Positions 7,953-16,344 of a stretch of DNA of 64,000 nt are shown here, in pieces. A model generated the notes under the pieces. That model was not told the DNA's origin. It was given only the letters and a program-made list of their open reading frames with translations, and did no database searches. Made by a program: the position numbers and the translations under genes. Within the stretch, counting starts at the first letter, position 1. Each line of letters begins with the position of its first letter. This DNA comes from JALYXI01 sp963716685 (GTDB taxonomy: Bacteria > Acidobacteriota > Terriglobia > Bryobacterales > Bryobacteraceae). Location: NCBI GenBank assembly GCA_963716685.1, contig CAVQTR010000001.1, positions 62,001 through 126,000 on the forward strand, given 5' to 3'.

Positions 7953-9233
7953 ATGAATAAACATCCCCTTAGCGTTGCGGACCTTCGCGACCACTCTCCC
8001 TCACCGGGAGATTCGTTCAACGGCTTCTTCGGCGCGGGCAGGACGTTCAGCTTTCCCCGAACGGGTCTGGTCGATTCACGCGCGCGCGGCGTTTTCGAAA
8101 TGATGAATACCGCCTGCGAAGCCGGTCTCTATCCTTATCAGATAGCCGTCGACAGCCGCTCCGGTCCGTGGGCCGAAATTGAAGGCCGCGAAGTCCTGCT
8201 GCTTTCTTCCTACGACTACCTCGGCCTTATCGGCGATCCCCGCATAGACGCGGCCGCCATAGAAGCCATTCACAAATACGGCACCGGAACCGGCGGCGCC
8301 CGCCTTCTCAGCGGGACCATCGACCTCCATCGCCAGGCGGAAATCGAACTCGCCGCGTTCAAAGGCGTTGCCGAGGTCATCACCTTCAGCTCCGGTTACC
8401 TGGCAAATCTTGCCGTCATCGCCGGCCTGCTCACCCCGCAGGATCGTGTAATTTTGGACTCGCTCTCCCATCGCAGCCTCGTCGACGCGTGCCGCATGGC
8501 CGGGGTCCAACTCCAGCGTTACCGCCACAACGATCTCGATTCGCTCCGCCAGGAACTGCTGACCACCCCCACCCGCGGCCGCACTCTCATCGTCGCCGAC
8601 GGCGTTTTCTCCATGGACGGCGACATCTGTCCGCTTCCCGATCTGATTGAAATCAAGAAAGAATTTGGCTGCTTCCTGCACATCGATGACGCGCACGCCT
8701 TCGGCGTCATCGGCGAAACCGGCCGCGGCACCGACGAACACTTCGGCTGCGATACCGCCGATGTCGATATCTGGACCGGGTCGCTCGGCAAATCCATTCC
8801 GGCCACCGGCGGCTTTGTCGCCTGCTCTCAGGAAATCGCGATTTACATACAGCATGCCGCCGCGGCGTTTATCTTCTCCGGCGCTCTGAACCCTTCCGCC
8901 GCCGCCGTGGTCTGCGAGACCGTTTCCATTTTGCGAAACGAACCCGAACGCGTCGCCCGCCTCACCGCCAATTCCACTTTCTTCCGCGAAGGTCTGCGCG
9001 AACTCGGCTTCGATGTCGGCCTGTCCGAAACCGCCATCATCCCCGTCATCGTGCCGGATGAGCCGACTGCCGCCATCTATTGCCGCCGGCTTCGCGAAAT
9101 GGGCGTGCTCGTCACCCCCATCATGTTCCCCGCCGTGGCGCAGGGCTCCGCGCGTCTGCGGCTATGTGTCACCGCCGCCCACACCATCGAGAATCTGGAG
9201 TTCGCGCTGGACGCATTCCGGCAGCTCCGCTGA
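7953..9233 (+). CDS. Alpha-oxoamine synthase, PLP-dependent
   Basis: A 426-residue fold-type I PLP enzyme of the family of 2-amino-3-ketobutyrate CoA ligase, BioF and serine palmitoyltransferase, which condense an amino acid with an acyl-CoA or acyl-ACP and lose CO2. Visible motifs are YDYLGL, the glycine-rich GTGTGGARLLSGT with DLH, FSSGYLANL, the HIDDAHAFGVIG Asp/His pair and the PLP lysine in GSLGKSIPATGGF. The following HAAAAFIFSGALNPS resembles the region after the lysine in serine palmitoyltransferases. Start: ATG 7953; ATG 7929 in the same frame is possible. The next gene, an epimerase-type reductase, overlaps its stop, which favours a lipid or sphingoid role over biotin. Substrate not proven. 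Confidence 0.85.
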   Translation: MNKHPLSVADLRDHSPSPGDSFNGFFGAGRTFSFPRTGLVDSRARGVFEMMNTACEAGLYPYQIAVDSRSGPWAEIEGREVLLLSSYDYLGLIGDPRIDAAAIEAIHKYGTGTGGARLLSGTIDLHRQAEIELAAFKGVAEVITFSSGYLANLAVIAGLLTPQDRVILDSLSHRSLVDACRMAGVQLQRYRHNDLDSLRQELLTTPTRGRTLIVADGVFSMDGDICPLPDLIEIKKEFGCFLHIDDAHAFGVIGETGRGTDEHFGCDTADVDIWTGSLGKSIPATGGFVACSQEIAIYIQHAAAAFIFSGALNPSAAAVVCETVSILRNEPERVARLTANSTFFREGLRELGFDVGLSETAIIPVIVPDEPTAAIYCRRLREMGVLVTPIMFPAVAQGSARLRLCVTAAHTIENLEFALDAFRQLR

Positions 9234-10132
9234 GCCTCAGCCTTGTCACGGGCGCTGCCGGTTTTTTGGGCGGCCGTCTCGCGGAAATGCTTCGCTCCGC
9301 CGGCGAGCCCGTTCGCCTGCTCGAGACACGCCTCTCCGATACCGCCGGACTCGTCGCGGCCGTACGTGATGTGTCCGTCATCTATCACTGCGCCGCGCGC
9401 TCCACCGACTGGGCTCCGTGGAACAGCTTCTACGAATCGAACGTCACCGGCGTGGAGAATCTGCTCGCCGCAGCGGCTCAGTCCACCTCCCTTCGCCGCT
9501 TCGTTCACGTCAGCACCACCGATGTTTACGGCTATCCCCGTATCCCCTGTGATGAGACGCATCCCACGGTGGATGTTGGCCTTCCTTACAACTGCACCAA
9601 GATTCTAGGCGACACGTTGGTGCGCGGTTCCAGCCTGCCATTCACCATCGTTCGTCCCGCTACCATCTACGGCCCGCGCGGCAAGGATTTCGCGACCACC
9701 ATTGCCGCCCACTTGCGGCAGGGCACCATGGCCGTGATCGATGGCGGCCGCACGCCCGGGGGCTTCTGCTATGTCGACAACGTAGCCGCTGCCATGATCG
9801 CCGCCGCTTCTCAGGAAGCCGCGATCGGGCAGATCTATAACATCTCTGACGGCACCCACATGACCTGGCGCGCCTATGTCGACGCCATCGCCGACGGCCT
9901 CGGGACGCGTCGCGCCTGGATCAATCTTCCGGCCGCGCTGGCTTTTCCCCTCGCGCGCGCATTTGAGATGCTTCCCGGCCGCCCCATGCTCACGCGCCAC
10001 GCGGTCTATCTGCTGTCCCGCAATCAGGAGTACCCTGCTGCTCGCGCGCATCGCGATCTCGGCCCGCCCGCCGTTTCCATCGAGGATGGCATTGCGCGCA
10101 CCGTTGCCTGGCTAAGAAATCTTAGCGTGTAG
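9230..10132 (+). CDS. NAD-dependent epimerase/dehydratase family protein
   Basis: About 300 residues of an extended short-chain dehydrogenase. The Rossmann motif LVTGAAGFLGGRLAEML is at the N-terminus, followed by the conserved VSTTDVYGYP Ser/Thr region and the catalytic YxxxK (YNCTK), then VRPATIYGP. The overall pattern is closest to 3-beta-hydroxysteroid dehydrogenase/CerR-like reductases rather than sugar epimerases. The start is uncertain: no ATG, GTG or TTG is in frame near the Rossmann motif, and the best candidate is CTG 9230, overlapping the stop of the preceding gene. Tight coupling suggests it reduces or modifies the product of the alpha-oxoamine synthase. Confidence 0.8.
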   Translation: MSLSLVTGAAGFLGGRLAEMLRSAGEPVRLLETRLSDTAGLVAAVRDVSVIYHCAARSTDWAPWNSFYESNVTGVENLLAAAAQSTSLRRFVHVSTTDVYGYPRIPCDETHPTVDVGLPYNCTKILGDTLVRGSSLPFTIVRPATIYGPRGKDFATTIAAHLRQGTMAVIDGGRTPGGFCYVDNVAAAMIAAASQEAAIGQIYNISDGTHMTWRAYVDAIADGLGTRRAWINLPAALAFPLARAFEMLPGRPMLTRHAVYLLSRNQEYPAARAHRDLGPPAVSIEDGIARTVAWLRNLSV

Positions 10133-10140
10133 GCCGGCTC

Positions 10141-12075
10141 TTATTTACTCCCGTACATCGCGCTGTAACTCAGCTGCTGCTTCACATAATCACGGGGGTA
10201 ACTTAGGTCCACTCCCGTAACTGCGCCATTGGCATCGAAGCGAGCCGTCAGGTCCGCATTGATTCCCGCCCAGTAAGTGGGTAAGTCCAGCGTCTGATAC
10301 CGCGCCACCACCTGATCCCGCAGTTTGGGATCGAAATGCACGCCGTATTGATCGATCAGCGCCTTGATCGCGGCGTAATCGCCCTCCGCCTTGATCCGCA
10401 TCAACTCAGCCAGCAGCATCCCCACGCCCTCGCGCATTTTCTTGTAGTCTTTCACTGCCACATAGGTCTTGCCGCCCCGCTCTTCCATCACGATCGCCCC
10501 GGTCTTGTCCATAATGTACCGGGTAATCAGCTGTCGGTCACGCTGGTGATCCTCCTCGATCGAATCGCCCTTGGGAATGCCGCGCAACTGCACCAGCATC
10601 GACCGCGCGGCATTGTTATACATCGCGCGTCCGATGTCGTCCGAAGACACCAGCCCCAGTTCTTTCAGCTTCGGATCGAATACATTCCAGAGCGCCATCA
10701 GGTCGGCCCGCGCCTCCTCCAGGGTCGAGAAGTACTCTTTCAAATAGAAAGCCGCGTCGTGAGTCAGCTTCGGGCTCAGCTTGCCCGAACCGTGACCAAT
10801 CACTTCGTGCATGGCGGTCATCAGGTCTTCCGCCCGGCTGCCGTACTTCTTTCCCAGCTCCACATCCGCCGGCGACGCCGCGAATTCCTCCAGCGACTTA
10901 TACCCGCTCGCCGCGTTCAGAGCCCGAACAGTGCCCGAAAACAGGAAGCTCTTCGACCCGTACTTCTCATGCACCTCGTTCTCGTTCGGAAGATTATCCC
11001 CAATCGTCGTGACATGAAAATCGCCCGTCTCTACAATCGTCTCGACGGCCTTAGCGACCGGCGGCTTCACGCCCTGCATCTTGTAACGCGCGTCCCACGG
11101 CGCCCGCTCCTCGAAATACTGCGCATTGGAGGCAATCTTCAGCATCGAGTTCGAAAGCGCCTGGTCCGTGATCGAAACAAAACTCTGCGACGTGCCCTTT
11201 GCGCCGCGCGCATCCCGGTACACTTCGATGAACGCATTCGCGAAATCCACCGGCTCGTTGTTCTGCACCCAGTCGATATCGAACTGCAGGAAATCCTTGT
11301 ACTCTCCCGTGCTGTAATACCGCATCAAGTCGGAAATCACCTTCGCCTGCGGCGGTTCCGCGTAGTCGCGCGCATGCTTCAGGCAATCGTTCGCCTTGCT
11401 CAAATACTCCGAGTACAAACCGCCCACGCGATATACCTGCTCCACCAGCCGGCCGTTGTCCTTTGTCACGCGCGAGTTCAGCCGGTATCGTTCCGGGAAG
11501 TTTTTCAACTCGGGCAGAGTCACGCCGGAGTAGAAGTTGTTGGAACTTGCCTGCAGTACATCCTGCCCGGCCGGCGGACTCTTTACCGTGATCATCGGCT
11601 CGAATGACGCGTCGAAGAAAGCCTGCCGGAGCGCATCCACCTGCGTAACCAGATCCTTGCGGCCTGCTTGTTCCAGCGCGTGTTTCAGCTCTTCCGCCGT
11701 GAACTGCGGCAAAACCTTCTGCGCGGTGGCCTCGTTATGATTGCCTTTGTTCGCCCAGAACAGCTTGGTGTAATCGCTGATCTTCTGATAGACCGGTCCG
11801 TCTACTTTGTCCTTGTTCGCAGTCACGGCTTCCAGCACACGCTTCTGTCGCAGGCCGTATTTGCTTAGCTGGTCGTAGATGATCGGATCGATCGCAATCG
11901 AAGCCTGCGTTAACCAGTAAGCCATTGCCTGCTGCTTCGGCGTCAGCTTCCGGAAGCTCTCCGCCTCAATCTGAATGAAGGCCGTCGAGCCCACACGGTC
12001 CACCAGAGGCGAAGCCGCATGGCACAGGAAGGCGGATAGCAGCGAGGCTGCCACAGCGGGGAAGGAACGAGTCAC
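10141..12075 (-). CDS. Dipeptidyl-peptidase III family metallopeptidase (M49), exported
   Basis: About 644 residues from a GTG at 12075. The zinc motif HEVIGH (HExxGH, the M49 signature) lies near residue 423, with the third-ligand Glu in EEARADLMALW downstream. The N-terminus VTRSFPAVAASLLSAFLCHAAS reads as a signal peptide, so the enzyme is probably periplasmic. The family removes dipeptides from the N-terminus of peptides. The frame stays open upstream to 12168 but that would run over rsmG. The start is only 22 bases from the divergent rsmG start. Confidence 0.88.
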   Translation of the reverse strand: MTRSFPAVAASLLSAFLCHAASPLVDRVGSTAFIQIEAESFRKLTPKQQAMAYWLTQASIAIDPIIYDQLSKYGLRQKRVLEAVTANKDKVDGPVYQKISDYTKLFWANKGNHNEATAQKVLPQFTAEELKHALEQAGRKDLVTQVDALRQAFFDASFEPMITVKSPPAGQDVLQASSNNFYSGVTLPELKNFPERYRLNSRVTKDNGRLVEQVYRVGGLYSEYLSKANDCLKHARDYAEPPQAKVISDLMRYYSTGEYKDFLQFDIDWVQNNEPVDFANAFIEVYRDARGAKGTSQSFVSITDQALSNSMLKIASNAQYFEERAPWDARYKMQGVKPPVAKAVETIVETGDFHVTTIGDNLPNENEVHEKYGSKSFLFSGTVRALNAASGYKSLEEFAASPADVELGKKYGSRAEDLMTAMHEVIGHGSGKLSPKLTHDAAFYLKEYFSTLEEARADLMALWNVFDPKLKELGLVSSDDIGRAMYNNAARSMLVQLRGIPKGDSIEEDHQRDRQLITRYIMDKTGAIVMEERGGKTYVAVKDYKKMREGVGMLLAELMRIKAEGDYAAIKALIDQYGVHFDPKLRDQVVARYQTLDLPTYWAGINADLTARFDANGAVTGVDLSYPRDYVKQQLSYSAMYGSK

Positions 12076-12086
12076 GGTGGTGAATG

Positions 12087-12092
12087 TAACAT
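12087..12092 (+). promoter_or_regulatory. TANNNT -10-like element of rsmG (TAACAT)
   Basis: TAACAT ends five bases before the GTG of rsmG at 12098. An in-frame stop overlaps it, so translation cannot start further upstream. Leaderless transcription is inferred. Confidence 0.4.
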
Positions 12093-12097
12093 GAAAA

Positions 12098-12739
12098 GTG
12101 TCGTTCGCGAATGAACTCGCCTCCTTGCTGCCTCCCGATATTCCGAACCGCGATACGCTGATTGCCAAAGCCGCCGGTCATCTGGATCTCATCGTAGAGG
12201 TGAACTCGCGCATGAACCTGACCCGCGTCACGGACACGCGCGAAGCCGTGATCAAACACGTAGTCGATTCCGTCACGCCCTGGCATCTCTTCGCCGAGGC
12301 GAAACACGTGATGGACGCCGGCACCGGTCCCGGCTTTCCCGGACTTCCTCTCGCGGTCGTTCTACCGGACGTTCGCTTCACGCTCTGCGAATCCACACAG
12401 AAGAAGGCCCGCTTCGTCGAGTCCGCGGTGGATGCTCTCGATATTCCCAATGTGGAGGTGCGTTCCGATCGCGCCGAAGATCTGCTGCGTGCGCGGCGCG
12501 TGGATCTCATCACAGCCCGCGCCCTTGCGCCCCTCGACCGCGCCCTCGAGTTTTTCGGTCCGGCACTGAAGAAGGGCACCCGCGCTCTCTTGTACAAAGG
12601 TCCTGACGCCGAATCCGAGATCGCCGCCGCGGTTCCGGAAGCCCGCAAGTTCGGCGTGGAGGTCCGCATCGTCATGCGCTATGACCTGCCCGATGCCCTC
12701 GGCTCACGCGTGATCCTGCAGGCCGGTGTGTTACCGTGA
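12098..12739 (+). CDS. rsmG: 16S rRNA (guanine-527 N7) methyltransferase RsmG
   Basis: A 213-residue SAM-dependent methyltransferase (GidB) that modifies G527 of 16S rRNA in the decoding centre. The SAM loop is VMDAGTGPGFPGLPLAVV, followed by the acidic end of strand two (TLCES), and the family motif MNLTRVTDTREAV sits in the N-terminal part. Length is normal. GTG 12098 is the first possible start after an in-frame TGA. Loss of this enzyme gives low-level streptomycin resistance in other bacteria. It is followed by two hairpins before the next gene. Confidence 0.96.
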   Translation: MSFANELASLLPPDIPNRDTLIAKAAGHLDLIVEVNSRMNLTRVTDTREAVIKHVVDSVTPWHLFAEAKHVMDAGTGPGFPGLPLAVVLPDVRFTLCESTQKKARFVESAVDALDIPNVEVRSDRAEDLLRARRVDLITARALAPLDRALEFFGPALKKGTRALLYKGPDAESEIAAAVPEARKFGVEVRIVMRYDLPDALGSRVILQAGVLP

Positions 12740-12803
12740 AAGTACCCCGATGCGAAGGGGACTTAGAAGTTCCAGTTACAGGGTCAGACCTGTTCGACGC
12801 GGC

Positions 12804-12820
12804 GCAGACTTCTCGTCTGC
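12804..12820 (+). repeat. Hairpin GCAGAC-TTCTC-GTCTGC
   Basis: A perfect 6-bp stem lies between rsmG and the downstream gene, just before a second, T-tailed hairpin. It may be part of the terminator region or a leader structure. No function is shown. Confidence 0.35.
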
Positions 12821-12823
12821 TCC

Positions 12824-12856
12824 AAGGGTCAGGAGCCACCGGCTTCTGGCCCTTTT
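12824..12856 (+). terminator. Rho-independent terminator between rsmG and the PilZ-like gene
   Basis: AAGGGTCAGGAGCC pairs with GGCTTCTGGCCCTT (two G-U pairs) around ACC, followed by TTTTCTCT. It lies 20 bases before the ATG at 12876, so the downstream gene must be transcribed from read-through or from a promoter overlapping the hairpin. An attenuator role is possible. Confidence 0.7.
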
Positions 12857-12875
12857 CTCTTAACCGGAGCAAATT

Positions 12876-13208
12876 ATGAGCGACGCGAAACAGTTCCTCT
12901 GTTCCCATCTCGTCACCCTCAGCTCGGGCGGGCACCGCATCCCCGCGAACCTCGAAAAGATCTGGTCCTCCGGTGTCACGCTGAACGCGGAAGAGTGCCT
13001 GCCGCCCGGCGCATCGGTGACCATCGAATGCCCTGAGTTCGTTCTGGAGACCTCCGTCGTCAGCTGCTCACTTGCCGATGACGGCCACCTGATCGAAGCA
13101 AACTTCCAGGACGGATACGTCTGGTCGCCGGAACTCTTCCAGCCGCACCACTTCACCGATCCCGATATCCTTCTGGTCCGGAAGATGCTCGCCGAGCTAT
13201 TGCCGTAG
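12876..13208 (+). CDS. Small PilZ-like protein
   Basis: A 110-residue soluble protein with the outline of a PilZ beta barrel: IPANLEKIWSSGVTLNAEECLPPGASVTIEC, then VVSCSLADDGHLIEANF. PilZ domains bind cyclic di-GMP through RxxxR and D/NxSxxG. Here the second motif is only loosely kept (WSSGVTL) and no RxxxR is visible, so ligand binding is doubtful. ATG 12876 has GGAG eight bases upstream. The preceding terminator hairpin isolates it from rsmG. Family assignment is tentative. Confidence 0.65.
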   Translation: MSDAKQFLCSHLVTLSSGGHRIPANLEKIWSSGVTLNAEECLPPGASVTIECPEFVLETSVVSCSLADDGHLIEANFQDGYVWSPELFQPHHFTDPDILLVRKMLAELLP

Positions 13209-13288
13209 ATATGGCTGCCCAGGGAAGCCCGCTGTCATTCTGCGAGTGCCGATATCGATCAGTTCGTTCTCGGCTGACGTGCGCCTCC

Positions 13289-13294
13289 TATACT
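13289..13294 (+). promoter_or_regulatory. TANNNT -10 element of trmFO (TATACT)
   Basis: TATACT, a good -10 hexamer, ends five bases before the TTG start of trmFO. There is no room for a Shine-Dalgarno, which suggests a leaderless mRNA. Confidence 0.45.
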
Positions 13295-13299
13295 GAAGT

Positions 13300-14601
13300 T
13301 TGCCCCCAGTAATTCACGTCATTGGCGGCGGTCTCGCCGGATCCGAGGCTGCCTGGCAAATCGCCGAAGCCGGCCTTTCGGTGTTCCTGCATGAGATGCG
13401 TCCCATCCAGACCACGCCAGCTCATCAAACCGATCGCTTCGCCGAACTGGTCTGCAGCAACTCGCTGAAGTCGGATCAGCATCCGTCTGCCTCGTGGCTG
13501 CTGAAGGAAGAACTCCGCCGGCTAAACTGCCTCTCCATGCGTGCCGCCGACCTCGCGCGCGTTCCGGGCGGGCACGCGCTCACGGTCGATCGCGTCACCT
13601 TCGCCGAAGAGATCACCCGCGTCATGGAATCGCATCCGCGCATCGAGATCCGCCGCGAGGAAGTCTCCCGCATTCCGCCCGAATGGATCGCTGTCATTGC
13701 CACGGGTCCGCTCACCAGCGATGCGCTCGCCGCCGAAATCGGCCGCCTCACCGGCGCCGGGCGCTTGTTCTTCTTTGACAGCATCAGCCCGATCGTGGAA
13801 GGCGACAGCATCGACACCGCCATCGCGTTTCGCGCCTCGCGTTACGGCAAATCGCTCGACGGAACCGACGATTACCTGAACTGTCCATTCGGTAAGACCG
13901 AGTACGAACGCTTCCTCGAAGCGCTGCGTGCAGCACAGCCCGTCGCCTCGCACATTCCCGAAGACGTGCCCTATTTCGAAGCCTGCCTGCCCATCGAAGA
14001 GATAGCGCGGCGCGGTCCGGAAACGCTGCGCTTCGGTCCCATGAAGCCGATGGGCCTGATCGATCCGCGCACCGGCCGTCGGCCCTATGCCGTTGTGCAG
14101 CTTCGCCAGGAGAATCTGCGCGCCGATAGCTGGAATCTCGTTGGCTTCCAGAATCACCTGAAGTTCGGTGAGCAAAAGCGTGTGCTGCGCCTCATTCCAG
14201 GTCTGGAGAACGCGGAGTTTCTCCGCTACGGCCAGATCCATCGCAACACCTATATCAATGCGCCCGCGCTGCTCACGCCCACGCTGCAGCTGCGCACGCA
14301 TCCGCATATCTTCTTTGCCGGCCAGATCTCAGGCGTGGAAGGCTATGTCGAATCCATTGCCACCGGACTGATCGCCGCGCGCCACGCCATCACCGCCGCT
14401 CAGGACGAAACTCCGCAGCCGTTCCCGCGCGAATCCGCGCTCGGTTCGCTCTGCCACTACATTTCCGGCGCGGATCCGAAACACTATCAGCCTGCGAATA
14501 TCGCCTTCGATCTGTTTCCGCCAGTCGAAGGCTTTCGCCACGACAAACCGGCGCGGCAGGCCGAAATCTGCCGCCGCGCGCTTGCCGCCGTGCATGTCTG
14601 A
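13300..14601 (+). CDS. trmFO: tRNA (uracil-54 C5)-methyltransferase, folate-dependent (TrmFO)
   Basis: A 433-residue flavoprotein that makes ribothymidine at tRNA position 54 using methylenetetrahydrofolate and FADH2. The FAD Rossmann loop IGGGLAGSEAAWQ is at residues 8-20, followed by the family marks HEMRP, AELVCSNSLKSD and, later, FFAGQISGVEGYVES. Length matches. The start is TTG 13300, the only start that keeps the Rossmann strand. The 3' end overlaps xerC by 8 bases, a gene pair also seen in other bacteria. Confidence 0.96.
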   Translation: MPPVIHVIGGGLAGSEAAWQIAEAGLSVFLHEMRPIQTTPAHQTDRFAELVCSNSLKSDQHPSASWLLKEELRRLNCLSMRAADLARVPGGHALTVDRVTFAEEITRVMESHPRIEIRREEVSRIPPEWIAVIATGPLTSDALAAEIGRLTGAGRLFFFDSISPIVEGDSIDTAIAFRASRYGKSLDGTDDYLNCPFGKTEYERFLEALRAAQPVASHIPEDVPYFEACLPIEEIARRGPETLRFGPMKPMGLIDPRTGRRPYAVVQLRQENLRADSWNLVGFQNHLKFGEQKRVLRLIPGLENAEFLRYGQIHRNTYINAPALLTPTLQLRTHPHIFFAGQISGVEGYVESIATGLIAARHAITAAQDETPQPFPRESALGSLCHYISGADPKHYQPANIAFDLFPPVEGFRHDKPARQAEICRRALAAVHV

Positions 14602-15484
14602 TCTGCCAGGCTGCCTCGCGCGCTTCCTCGAAGAGTTGCAGCGCCGCAACGCATCGGCTCACACCATTCGCGCCTATGCCGCGGATCTCGGCGACTTTCT
14701 GTCTTATTTCTCGCCGCCCGGCGCCACGCCGCCCGCTGCCGGCGAATTCGACGTCCTGAAAATCCGCGAATGGATGGCCGACCTGCACGCGCGCCGCCTC
14801 AGCGCCGTTTCCATCCGCCGCCACATCGCCGCTCTGCGCATGTTCTTTCAATTCCTGACGCGCGAAGGCGTCGTCAGCGTGAATCCGGCGAAGCTGGTGC
14901 GGCTGCCCAAAGCTCCTGTCAGACTGCCTCAGGTGATGACCGCCGAAACCGCTTCCGGACTTCTGGACAATGTCGAAACACTCGACCGTCCGTATCCCAA
15001 ACGCGATCTCGCGATGCTCGAGCTGCTCTATGGCTGCGGCGTCCGCGTCAGTGAACTGGTCGGCTTAAACCTGGACGATCTCGATCGCGGCGAAGGCTGG
15101 TTGCGCGTCCGCGGCAAGGGCCGCAAAGAACGCCAGGTTCCCTATGCCGGGAAGGCCGCCGCCGCGCTGGACGCTTATCTGCATCTTCGCCATGCCCGGC
15201 CGGAGGAGACCGCGCTTTTCGTCAATCATCGCGGACAGCGAATCAGCGACCGCGGCGTCCGTAACATTGTGAAGTTTTACGGAACGTATCTTGCCGGAGA
15301 TTCCGGCATTCATCCGCACAGCTTCCGCCACGCCTACGCAACGCACCTGCTGAGTGACGGCGCCGACCTTCGCTCCATTCAGGAACTGCTGGGCCATGCT
15401 CGGCTCTCCACCACACAGAAGTACACGCAGCTTTCGCTCACTGACCTGATGTCCGTCTACGACAAGGCCCATCCGAAAGCCTGA
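14594..15484 (+). CDS. xerC: Tyrosine recombinase XerC/XerD family
   Basis: A 296-residue site-specific recombinase, probably for chromosome dimer resolution at dif. The N-terminal SAM-like DNA-binding domain (about 1-90) precedes the catalytic domain. Active-site residues visible are R151 (GCGVRVSE), the Lys in KGRKERQVP, H242 and R245 (HPHSFRHAYATHLL), H268 (LGHARLSTTQ) and the nucleophile Y277 (KYTQ). All are present, so it should be active. I chose ATG 14594, which overlaps the trmFO stop; a TTG 12 bases earlier is in the same frame. XerC rather than XerD follows from the trmFO context and is not certain. Confidence 0.93.
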   Translation: MSDLPGCLARFLEELQRRNASAHTIRAYAADLGDFLSYFSPPGATPPAAGEFDVLKIREWMADLHARRLSAVSIRRHIAALRMFFQFLTREGVVSVNPAKLVRLPKAPVRLPQVMTAETASGLLDNVETLDRPYPKRDLAMLELLYGCGVRVSELVGLNLDDLDRGEGWLRVRGKGRKERQVPYAGKAAAALDAYLHLRHARPEETALFVNHRGQRISDRGVRNIVKFYGTYLAGDSGIHPHSFRHAYATHLLSDGADLRSIQELLGHARLSTTQKYTQLSLTDLMSVYDKAHPKA

Positions 15485-15488
15485 GCCG

Positions 15489-16322
15489 TCACTTCGGGAT
15501 GTAGCCGCGGTCCTTCAACCAGTCTTCCAGACGCGACGGCCACGTGTAAGTCGGCAGCTGATGAAACGCCTCCGTGCGTCCGCGCGTTCCGAAGCCATGA
15601 CCGGCCTGATTGTAGATATGCATTTCCACGGGCACGCCGGCCTTCTTGAGATCCAGATAGAACTGAGCCGAAGCCAGAGAAAGCTTGTCGTCATCGGCAA
15701 CAACGATGAAGGTTGGCGGCGTATCCTTGGTGGGCACCGCTTCGCCGGGCTTCAAACCGGGATATCCCAGAACCGCGAAGTTGGGCCGGGCATCCGCGTC
15801 CGAACGAGTCTCCACCAGCGCGGTCAGTTCGCCGCCCGCCGAAAAGCCCATCATCCCCAGACGCGAAGGATCCACATTCCATTCCTTCGCGCGGCTGCGA
15901 ACCAGCCGCATCGCCTGCTGCGCATCCTGCAGCGATTCGCCTTCAACGGTGTAGTGATAGCCTTCGGTGTGCGCCAGCCGGCTCTTGAGCACAAAGCCGG
16001 CGATGCCCATGGCGTTCAGCGTTTTCGCCACGTCGGAGCCTTCCAGATCCATCGTCAGATGCGAATGTCCGCCGCCCGGAGCGATGACGAAAGCGGCGCC
16101 GTTCGCCTTGTCCTTCGGCGGCAGAAACACCGTGATGCTGGGATTGTGAACATCCGTCACACGGTGAATGCCATCGGTGCTCGGCATCCACTTCTCCGGC
16201 GGCCCCTGCTTCAGGTTGGGCCAAAGCGGGATTTCGGGCTGCGAGAAGTGAATCGCATCCGAAGACGCAGCGCAGGCAATGGCGCTGAAAACCACGAAAC
16301 CGATGCTCGCATACAGGCGCAT
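15489..16322 (-). CDS. Exported alpha/beta hydrolase (acetyl-esterase type)
   Basis: A 277-residue protein with a signal peptide (MRLYASIGFVVFSAIACA) and an alpha/beta hydrolase domain. The oxyanion region is IAPGGGHSHL, the nucleophile elbow MGFSAGGE (GxSxG), then a late Asp in VADDDKLS and His in QAGHGFG. This matches the BD-FAE/acetyl-xylan-esterase-like group that removes acetyl groups from plant polysaccharides. It is convergent with xerC (4-base gap) and downstream of the aromatic operon, but has its own ATG and is probably separate. The exact substrate is unknown. Confidence 0.85.
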   Translation of the reverse strand: MRLYASIGFVVFSAIACAASSDAIHFSQPEIPLWPNLKQGPPEKWMPSTDGIHRVTDVHNPSITVFLPPKDKANGAAFVIAPGGGHSHLTMDLEGSDVAKTLNAMGIAGFVLKSRLAHTEGYHYTVEGESLQDAQQAMRLVRSRAKEWNVDPSRLGMMGFSAGGELTALVETRSDADARPNFAVLGYPGLKPGEAVPTKDTPPTFIVVADDDKLSLASAQFYLDLKKAGVPVEMHIYNQAGHGFGTRGRTEAFHQLPTYTWPSRLEDWLKDRGYIPK

Positions 16323-16344
16323 AACGCACCCACAATATCAGAGG

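Noticed and set aside
10336..11607. 423-residue plus-strand open frame
   Set aside because: Antisense to the M49 peptidase; no ribosome-binding site or recognisable fold.
14594..15484. XerC-type recombinase as an integrase marking a mobile element
   Set aside because: It is coupled to trmFO as in many chromosomes, and no attachment repeats, tRNA or phage genes lie beside it.
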